Of a stretch of 64,000 nt of DNA, positions 56,290 through 64,000 are shown piece by piece (position 1 is the first letter of the stretch; each line of letters opens with the position of its first letter). Source of the stretch: Tremella fuciformis. Lineage: Eukaryota; Basidiomycota; Tremellomycetes; Tremellales; Tremellaceae. The notes under the pieces were generated by a model. It had not been told where the DNA came from. It saw nothing but the letters and a program-made list of their open reading frames with translations, and did no database searches. The translations under genes were made by a program, and so were the position numbers. The stretch is taken from positions 124,001-188,000 of the forward strand of contig CP136499.1 of the NCBI GenBank assembly GCA_032768795.1, in the 5' to 3' direction.

Positions 56290-56607
56290 CGACGGAAATA
56301 GGTAGTACGCTCACATGAGCTTGACTCAGCCTCGAGTAGCCTCGTCGAGGCACACACATCCTCGACGAGGTTGTGCCTCGACGAGGTTCATCCTCGACGA
56401 GGCAGGGGAAGCTGCCACAACGATAACTCCGCATATAACGCCGACACCCTCGACGACCTTGTAGAATGCCGCCGCCTGTTGCCCTCCTCATCACTCATAG
56501 CAAGTGCTGAGCGGGCAACAGGTAAGTCCGAATGCATCACTCATAGCAAGTGCTGAGCGGGCAACAGGTGACCGGAATCCCATTGCCTCAGAGCTAAGAT
56601 TCCGTCG
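56290..56607 (+). repeat. Copia1 3' LTR, 318 bp
   Basis: Identical by eye to 51239-51556, followed by the duplication CCAAG at 56608-56612. Confidence 0.93.
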
Positions 56608-57172
56608 CCAAGTGCCCCAGCGCCTCGTGCCACTCCTTCAACGTTCTTCCTCTCATTGCTGCCGTCACCAGTCCTCTCGTACTTTCTCCTTGCTGACTCC
56701 CTTTAGCTCCCCTGCCCCGCGGTAGCTCTATTGTTCACAAGTCTCCCCTATGGGTGAACTCGACAATGACACCGTGCTCAATGTGTGTCATGCCGGCTCG
56801 ACTTGCTTCAATGTTGAACTTCCAGCCCCGCTTAGCCAAAGTTGACATTGAGAGTAGGTTGAGTCGCCCGTTTGGTAGATAGTACACCTCTTTGAGAGTG
56901 AATGGTACCCTTTTGTTGACGGTCGTGACGAAGGAACCTGACTGATCTGCAGTCATCACAGTATCTTTGTTGGCTGCCCCAAATCGATAAGGGGTTGTGA
57001 GGTTGGTCATGTCGGAGAGTAGGCTTTGGTCGTAAGTGAGGTGATGAGTAGCGCCAGAGTCGAGGATCCAGAGTGCATGGCCGTTCTCAGTAGCAGCTCC
57101 TACAGCGGGTTGCCCCACATGCAGTGCTGGTGCTACTCCAGCCAATCCCTCATACTCCCTGCTCACTCCCAC

Positions 57173-57576
57173 TGTCACGTCGGCCACGCCTCCATGATCA
57201 CCAAAGCACGCCTACGAGCCTCGTCCCAGCCCAGCACGCCTGTCAAACACGTGAGCCTATCGTCGATCCTCGAGTAGCCTCGACGACGCTCGAGTAGCCT
57301 CGACGACTCTAGAGCTCGAGCCTCGTCGATGGTGTTTCAAGGAGAAAGCCCAAGGCGGTGCAGAGGAGGGCACGGGTGATATATATACAAGTCCTCACCC
57401 GTAGACCGTCCTTAGCACCGTGGTATTGAGTCCCATGGATAGAAAGTAACGGCGCAGCCGTGTTGTCGACGCACGAGAGGCTGTAGGACACACCTTCTCG
57501 TGGAGGACAGAGACAGATCGACAGACAGCACGTGTGAGAGGGCCTATCAGTCGACGACCGGCTTGGCCCCGTGACA
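57173..57576 (-). mobile_element. Solo LTR, family 2, 404 bp, with target duplication
   Basis: On the minus strand it begins TGTCACGG and ends CGTGACA. It is flanked by the 5-bp duplication CCCAC on the plus strand (57168-57172 and 57577-57581). It separates the copia2 zinc knuckle from the protease. It is the inverted partner of 50442-50858. Confidence 0.93.
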
Positions 57577-59104
57577 CCCACCATCTTCTCCGCCGCATTT
57601 GCTTCTCCTTTCTTCTCTCCGTCCTTCCTTGACCAACAGTCCTCAGCCTTGTGCCCTTGCTTCCCGCAAGTAAAGCACTTTCCAGGGAACTTCCCTTTAG
57701 TTCTCTCGCCATCTCCTCTAGAGTTGGGTTGACGTCTGCCGCCACCCTGAGGGCCTCCTTGTTGGCCTCTCCCAAAGCGTTGACCTCGTTCCCTGCCATT
57801 GCCTCTGTGAGGCTGGCCCCCAACAGCCAGTGCCATTGCCTCTGCTGTCGCTGAACGGGTGTCGGATATTGCTTTTTGTCACGATACCTCTCTGTCTCTG
57901 TCCAAGGGCCCGTCACTGGGTGACCGAGACTCTTCGACTTCGGTGAGGCTGGGCGAGACTTGGGGAGAAGGGCAAGGGCAAGGGCTCGGAGGACTTGTAG
58001 AGTCTTAACAAGTGTCGACGAGGGTAGCCGAGGTTGGCTAGGCAAGGCGAGGCAAGGCAAGGTGAACCGACAAGTGCTAGACCTTAGCAGTTGTTGGCGG
58101 GATGGAGCGAGAGAGAGTAAGTGAGGGAGTAGTCCCATGCAACTCAATTGCGAGAGTACTGGAGTTCTACAAGGGCTCTGCGAGCCTTATGTATCCTACA
58201 GCCCATGCGTCAATTCTGCGGCTCTGTCTCTGCGAGCTCGACAAGGTCTTGGCCCATGTACGTCGAGCTCATTGTTCTCTCGTTTCCCTTTGTCAAGTTC
58301 GCCGCATCCGGCAAACTCGCTGAGTAAGCATCGAGGAGGCCTATTGTTCTTTGACGGCAAGCATGGCGAGCACAGCGAGTCTCGAAGAGCTCCTTGCTGT
58401 CGACGAGAGCTGTGGTGACGGTGAGACTTAGCTGTGCGAGAGATGTATCCTTTTGTCCGACGAATGCGGTAATTCCGCATGGGTCGGTCTCGACGAGTCG
58501 CGGCAAGCTTTGGCAAGCGCCAACGAGTGCTCAACTCACGTTCCTTTGGCTCGGTCTTGCTCGGTCTGGGTGCTGCTTTGGTGTCATTCGTGACACTTTT
58601 CTCTTTTCTTCGACAAGGTAGATGCGTTGCAGGGATGTAAATCGTTGCTGATTCTCTGGGAGACTGAAAAACTGTGAGCAAATTGGGTGTAGGTGATAGG
58701 GAAGGGTCTCAATGAATGCCGCACTACGGGACTTGTTGTCCTTGAGTTCTGGTATGCCGGCTGCTGCCCCTCGTTCTGCTATCCCTCCAAACTTCTCCAA
58801 ATGCTCCTTCATGTCTCCTTCCTCAGTCAGGAAGAGCATCCCAAGCTCTCTTCTAATCTCCTGCTTGTTCTCTGCCGACTCCACTGGGCGAATCTCAATT
58901 CAGAGCTCCCACATCTCGAACGCTGTTGTGCAGTCAAGGAGATCCAGTCAATAAGTCGTGCTGACAAACCGTCGGATCTGCCCCATGGTGCGCTGATTCT
59001 TGGATCGCCAATCCAGGAGTTCTCTCCTCTTCTGGTCTGCCCCTATCCCCAAGGCTAGCTTCAATTCTGTGCCGCTCGTAGTCGTAGTCCTCATACTACT
59101 GACG

Positions 59105-59755
59105 TGTTACGAACCTGCAACTGGGCTCGTAACACAAGCCATCCAGCCGCAGACAAAAGGGCACAAGACAACCAGTCCCTTCAGCCAACAAGAGGACAAT
59201 AGCCTCATCCAAGACACGCCAAGCTGTACACACCGCTCCAGGGCCTCATACCTTTGGATGAGATCAAATACAATAAGCAGGCCTGGCATAACCCGAGTCC
59301 CAATCAGGGGACGCCCCGCAAACCTGCTCGGCTGAGGTACAAGCAAACTCTCCTTGCTCATGGCCTATCGTTTGCATACGAGGAGCTTATTGTCCCCTCA
59401 GGAACTAAGACGGTGCAAGGAGAGAGGACAATAGAAAGGGAGGCAAGGAGCACGGTTACCTGATTACTCAGCACGCGTCAAGATGGGTGGCAAATCCCTT
59501 ACGGCGTTCATAGCTCAAATACTATATAAAGCGGCCACTCTGGCTGCAGAGATCTTTTCCCCAGATATCGATTCTTGTAGTTACTTCTCATAGCTTCCTT
59601 GCACTCGAGTCTGCCTCCTTGCGCACCCAGCCTCGAGCGCCCATCGACTTCACTCTTCAACTGTCCGGTACGTCCCAGACTGTACTTCCTTTTACCTCCG
59701 TGTGCGTATCACCCGTCCCCCTACCTTGGCTAGCTACCAAGGCTAGGTCGTAACA
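59105..59755. mobile_element. Solo LTR, family 3, 651 bp, with target duplication
   Basis: Ends are TGTTACGA and TCGTAACA; the flanking duplication is TGACG (59100-59104 and 59756-59760). It splits the Gag of copia2. Orientation is ambiguous because the ends are symmetric. No full-length partner is present in the window. Confidence 0.85.
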
Positions 59756-59993
59756 TGACGTCAGGGGTGGGTTCTCGTGCTTTGTCCACTGGCTCTGGCA
59801 CGTAGCCCAATGCTATGTCGTAACAACCGGCCAAGTTGAACCAGTCGATCATGGCATTGCGCCACTGGAAGTACTTGCCTAATCCCTTCAAGATAGGGAT
59901 GCTCATGGCAGTGCTGTTGATGGTGGTCTTGGTGGTCAACATGATGGTGGTTGTTGTGCTCAGAGTTGCCTCTTTAGATATATCTGATTCCAA

Positions 59994-61133
59994 ATCTGTC
60001 AGACCTATACCCGGTGACCTGTTTTAGATCCAACTAAAGCTCACCTAAATCAATCTATCGGTTCAAGCTGCTAACTATCAACGACTATTCGTAACAGATA
60101 GTAACGAACAAGAGTAGAGTGGGACCAAGCTGGGTGAGGAGCGATCAAGACTCACTTCACTTATCTATCTCTCGTCACTGGTACGGTCGATTCTCTAAGT
60201 AGACGTTCTATCTAGAGGACTAGTTAACTAGATCGCTGAGGAACTTCCTCTGCGATCTTCCTTCTTAAGTATCCGCTTGCTCTCGTCCTCTCTCTCTCCG
60301 ATCCTTCTAGCATCGTCCTTCGTGGATCGTTCCATCGCTCTCCTAGTCGTTTCTACTCGTTCCCAATACTCTCTAGTATTCTCTCGTCGTCTCTCTTCTC
60401 TTCTACCGTCTTCTCTCCGCGCTGGCTTGCATCTAATCTCTTTGCGTGCCCGTCGCCGTCCTTATCGTCCTTGGTCTCCGTCCGTGGCCCTGACTGTGAG
60501 ATAACTCTATCCTCCGTTATCGTGGACCTGACTCTTGTCCTTGCGTGCGTTCCTATCTCGAATCGGCCGATGGAAGACTGAGATGTATCCTTCTATCGTT
60601 CTCCAGGTTGTTCCAGCGCTTTCAAGAGCAAGTCGTAGTTATTCGTGACTAATAGTGACGGTTCTACCGTACTCATGTTCTTCGGTTCGTAGGATCCTTT
60701 GGATGTTTCCGTCGGAAATTGCCTCGTGGCAGTCTCGTGGTCAGGATGCCGTGTCGGTTTCCTGACAAAATCTGTTGAATCGCGGATGAGCTGAAGAGAG
60801 AATTCATCGTACTATCTCTATGAGTGGTTGCTATATGTAGCTTCGTCCTACCGCACTTTCCATAATCCCGCAGTGGCGGCTAACCTTCAACACGAAGTGC
60901 TCACTGCGGAGTTACGTAAAAACTGTTAGGTTACCGTCAAACCACGTGGCGCTCGTAACCTGTTGATAGGTGCCCCGCCACCACTACGGCATTATAGGCT
61001 AGAGAAGTGAAAAGGTAGAAAGCCGTTCCATAGCTAGGTAGACCTTTTGAACGCGACCTCCGACTCGATCAACATAGAGACCGAGTTTCCCTGCACCTAA
61101 GCCTTAACTATCTATCGTACAATCGAAATCGAA
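59994..61133. other. 1.1 kb without a gene, pyrimidine-rich, with a 33-bp dispersed repeat
   Basis: Rich in TCTC and TCGT strings on the plus strand. It may include leader or LTR DNA of copia2, but no LTR ends were identified. The 33-bp repeat copy 2 lies at 60773-60805. Confidence 0.4.
60773..60805 (+). repeat. 33-bp dispersed repeat, copy 2
   Basis: One mismatch to 49181-49213. Both copies continue to ACTA a few bases later; at copy 1 that is exactly the Helitron boundary. Confidence 0.85.
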
Positions 61134-62533
61134 ATGCAGGCAACCGGTCAGAGACAACGGCGAGCTGAAGCGGCAGATGAACACGGCCCTCTCGTACCTC
61201 TCAGCGAGGCCGAAGCATACTACCTCATCTCCCTCGATCTCGCCCTTGCCCTATGTGCAGCATGGATCAAGGACACACGACTGGATGCCATCGACCTCAT
61301 CCGTGATGTACGGGACGGCCCGGGCATGAATTGTTCATCGTCATCAGCTACAGGTCGCCGCAGGACCTGGTCACAAGTGTTTCAGGACGAGCCTGGGGCG
61401 AATCGAGCCGTCCTCCTGCAGTTTCTAGATGAAGGCGATTTGGCGCGGCTTTGGCCAGGGTGGAATCGGGCGCAAGCGCGCTACAACAGAGAGGAGGGTC
61501 AGGGGCAGGAGCAGGAGCAGGAACAGGAGCCGCAGGCGCAGGAGGTGGCGGAGCGGCAGGTGGTGGAGGAGCAGGTGGAGGAGCGAGACGAGATGTCGTT
61601 CTTCGCGAGGGTCGACCTCCTGTGGCTGGTGTGAGCTCGTTTGCCCGACTGGCCGTGCACAGTCTGTCTGAACATGATAGCCAACAGCGGGCACATCGCG
61701 ATGGGGTGCTCAACGTCGAAGTTGTAGACCGGTGAGTCAGTGGTCAGTGGTCCGGGACTACCTCTTCGGTCCCCGAAAGTGGTCGAGCCGAAACGCGCCA
61801 ACGTCAGCAGGATTCTGGATGCCTACACGCTCTTTGTCAACGAGGAGGCTATACGGCTGGCGCGCGTGCTCATTGCGGGTGTGCCCCAGGTCGGCGTCGA
61901 GTTGTCCTCGGACGTGCCCTCTGCCAAGATCCCGTCCATCCAGATGTCAGGGGTGGTCTGTGATCTCGAGTTCACGATTCAGAGCAAGGCTACTCGGTCG
62001 AAATTGGCCAGATCCGAAGCAGTTGCCTCTTCGGCCGACGGGCAAGAGCAAGAACCGGCGCCGTTGGCCCTATTGCGACAGCGTGGGATCAGCGAGTGGA
62101 GCCTCCTCACCGCCAGCGACGGTCAGCACGGCCTTGCCCTGCTCCTCGGCCCGGCGAGGTTCTTAAACGCGAGTCCTACCGTCCCTCCATCCTCACCTTG
62201 TGCATAGGTCACAACAGCTCACGGCCGCAGCACGACTGCAAACCTACCGTTGAAGTCCTCATTGTCAACGAACCCCATCGGGCCCAGCTCGACCTGAAAA
62301 ACTCCAGCGCCATCGTCTACCGGCTGCACATCATCAACCTAGCCACTATTAGGAGGCACACGGCACGGCAGCCGTCCCAGCGCCTGGTCAAAACTATCGA
62401 TGGGTGCCTGTACGCGGTTGCAGGTATGCCACTGACCATCGACTACGGTGCCGAGTATCGTGAGTTCCCTACCCGCTCGGCGACCCAGGATCGTCCGCCG
62501 AAGCTGACGCATGCCTCCGACACCAGTGGCTGA
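61134..62533 (+). CDS. Gene N: multi-exon orphan gene
   Basis: ATG at 61134 (MQATGQRQRRAEAADEHG). Exon 1 runs to about 61630 and holds a helical domain (EAEAYYLISLDLALALCAAW) and a Gln/Glu-rich coil (EGQGQEQEQEQEPQAQEVAE). A following stretch to 61731 (HRDGVLNVEVVDR) joins in phase only through a 32-nt GT-AG segment. Next comes a coding block at about 61745-62150 (SRILDAYTLFVNEEAIRLAR, SGVVCDLEFTIQSKATRS). The last block, about 62216-62533, reads PTVEVLIVNE, SSAIVYRLHIINLATIRRH. The joins after 61731 were not closed, so exon limits are approximate. No domain was recognised. It is convergent with gene O. Confidence 0.45.
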
Positions 62534-62750
62534 TCCCAAATTCACATGGTGCGTCGCGTATACCAGGCTAGCCGGCCAGCTGACGGTCCTGGTAGTGCTT
62601 GTTCATCGGTCGACCACACGCCGAAAGCCCCTGCGGTGACAGCGCCTAACGCTTGACGTGCAGATGGACGAGGACATGGACATGATACTCGCTCGTGTTG
62701 TCAAGTATCTATTCATTGGCACATGACATGCAAAGGCCACCTTTACGCTC

Positions 62751-64000
62751 TCATTCATCCCAGCTCGCAACCAGCTTACGCAGGCCTTCTACTACCGCCA
62801 AGACGTCTTCTATCTCGATTCGACTAGAGCCCTTCAATTTCTGACTGAGGCGCGCAATCTCTCCCCGCTCTCTCTCCAGCATCGTCCCCAACGCTAACAA
62901 AGTTGGGAGGTCCGAGACGTCCGGAAAGGGTCTGGGCTTCGTACTCGTTGCCGCGGCTGTTAGCGAAGCTGCTTGGATAGCAGGACGGTCGCGGCTTCGC
63001 CGCGAAGCTATCAGTCTCTTGGCCCATTCATAGTGCAATCTGGAATGTCATTCAAGATCTTTCGCTATCCTGCGCTCGCGAATGCGACCACGGTCTAGAC
63101 GGGATGGGCGACTCACAATGAAAACGCATCGTCCACCTCCTCGTTCGTGAGCACAGCGAATCTAGTCATGTTCCACACCGACAGCTCTGCCCGTCAAACG
63201 CCAACCTTTGCGGGCTGATCCGCTCGCTGACGCGCGCTGGAACAGCAGCAGGGGCGACGAAATCGTTCACTTCCCGTACGGTCACTCACGCGAGGCAATG
63301 TTTGCGGGATAGTAGAAGTCGTACATGACGAAGACCGACGGCGAGCGTGTGTATACGGCGTGGCTCCAGCCGCCAGGAATGAATCTGCATTCATCAGCAG
63401 CTTGTAGGCTCAGAACCGACATCGAGACCCACATGCCTTGGCCCTGTAGGAGCTTGATTCTGCTCATGCCCTCGATATTCTTGACGGGATTGCGAGGAGG
63501 AGCGTGTGCGCGACCTGTGACATCGGTTAAGCAAGCGTGACAGTCAGATGGCACCAGATCGACTTGCCAAGGAGTAAATGCCGAGTGCGTTGTTCGTCTG
63601 GTGGTAGTAGGTAGATGTCCTGAAATCTGGTCAGCACCAACCCGAGCATCTGGACTGCGAGATACGGGAAGGAGAGGACTGGCACTCGCCTTACAGCCCG
63701 CGACCAGCCATAGAAACGTCGAGCAACCACACGAGTCGACATGAAATTCCTGTCCGCGGGTAAGCATTGGAATACTCTTTGATCCTTTCCAGACTGACCG
63801 CGAATGAACCTCTATCGCTAAACTACCGCTATCAGCCTCAACTTGCCCTCGCTCGCCCGTCCGACTTGCTGACGCTGGCCCAAATCGGGATCTTATACTC
63901 ACGGCAACCGTGGTGGTCGTGCCACTCAGCTCTCGGCCGTACTGGACGCACATGTCCGCTTTTTGGATAAATCTCGGCGCGGAAACGTCGATGCCGAATG
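62751..64000 (-). CDS. Gene O: JmjC-domain protein, partial at the right edge
   Basis: Minus strand; the N-terminus lies beyond 64000. Pieces in order: GIDVSAPRFIQKADMCVQYG at the edge; an exon with GQEFHVDSCGCSTFLWLVAG, giving the H-x-D metal-binding pair; a middle part near 63660-63560; then KNIEGMSRIKLLQGQG, spliced through a 48-nt intron to FIPGGWSHAVYTRSPSVF with the second His; and a C-terminal exon (63038-62751) ending in a helix (IEDVLAVVEGLRKLVASWDE). HxD...H with GGWxHAVYT is the pattern of JmjC dioxygenases of the KDM2/PHF type, which use Fe(II) and 2-oxoglutarate to demethylate histone lysines (family knowledge). The middle splice sites were not fully resolved. Substrate is unknown. 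Confidence 0.7.

Larger units (their letters stand above)
51239..56607 (+). mobile_element. Copia1: near-complete Ty1/copia retrotransposon
   Basis: Bounded by two direct 318-bp LTRs that look identical by eye, and flanked by the 5-bp duplication CCAAG (51234-51238 and 56608-56612). The LTR is followed by the primer-binding site TGGTAACG at 51557, and the 3' LTR is preceded by the purine tract GAGGGGAGG (56281-56289). The internal domain order Gag, protease, integrase, reverse transcriptase, RNase H is that of copia. The only major break is a 318-bp solo LTR inserted at 55456. The identical LTRs suggest recent insertion. Confidence 0.93.
56735..59993 (-). pseudogene. Copia2 remnant: Gag and protease, broken by two solo LTRs
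   Basis: Minus-strand coding pieces from right to left. 59993-59761 is the Gag N-terminus (MSIPILKGLGKYFQWRNAMI). 59099 to about 58500 continues Gag (DWRSKNQRTMGQI, AFEMWEL, LGMLFLTEEGDMKEHLEKFG, QRFTSLQRIYLVEE), with some frame changes. About 57840-57582 has the zinc knuckle CFTCGKQGHKAEDCW. 57167-56735 has protease (LWILDSGATHHLTYD). Integrase, reverse transcriptase and LTRs of this element are absent, so the 3' part is deleted. Two solo LTRs with clean duplications sit inside. It is a different lineage from copia1 (classic CCHC knuckle) and older. Confidence 0.85.

Noticed and set aside
51239..56607. The three 318-bp copies as MITEs with CGACGG inverted ends
   Set aside because: The two outer copies form one unit with a shared CCAAG duplication, a primer site and a purine tract, so they are LTRs; the inner one is a solo LTR.

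Overview
The window reads as nuclear DNA of a filamentous or dimorphic fungus, most likely a basidiomycete. Genes are split by many short GT-AG introns (about 45-80 nt). Codon use is GC-rich. The mobile DNA is eukaryotic (Ty1/copia, Helitron, pogo-type), and protein families such as HGD-type kinase-like proteins and JmjC proteins occur. No rRNA, tRNA, CRISPR array or bacterial operon was seen. Species cannot be named from sequence alone.

Layout. 1-9.4 kb: a partial gene on the minus strand, a 781-residue kinase-like gene (1658-4117), a small coiled-coil gene and a SAP-like gene (7721-8714) just downstream, in its own direction, of a 63-bp minisatellite. 9.4-16 kb: sparse DNA with poly-G runs, a small BRCT-like gene and one poorly resolved multi-exon gene. 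16-22 kb: two paralogous genes (X1, X2) of an unrecognised family, each preceded by a cluster of CTAATGG/CATTAG motifs. 22-26.4 kb: mostly unassigned DNA with a decayed pogo-type transposase. 26.4-31.8 kb: three minus-strand genes (H, J, I); H carries a PD-(D/E)XK-like module. 32-38.4 kb: two long plus-strand genes whose splice phases all agree: K (10 exons, unrecognised) and L (13 exons, a highly divergent myosin motor with no IQ motif). 38.9-41.1 kb: a divergent pair, G (tandem CCCH and CCHC zinc fingers, with a minisatellite inside its intron) and a small gene P. 42.2-49.1 kb: the third paralogue X3, again behind the motif cluster, then X4 and M. 49.2-60 kb: a nest of transposons. It holds a Helitron 3' end, an almost intact copia element with apparently identical 318-bp LTRs and a solo LTR inside its pol gene, and an older copia remnant broken by two other solo LTRs. 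60-64 kb: a multi-exon gene N and a partial JmjC gene O at the right edge.

How it fits together. The host genes are mostly orphan or fast-evolving families sitting among repeats, which suggests an accessory, repeat-rich compartment. The best-supported new items are the divergent myosin L with its neighbour K, and the X1/X2/X3 family with its shared upstream motif cluster. Retroelement history can be ordered from target-site duplications: the old copia2 took two solo LTRs, and a young copia1 landed nearby and then took a solo LTR of its own family. Exon coordinates given in the entries were checked by hand for splice phase. Where phases could not be closed, the entry says so.
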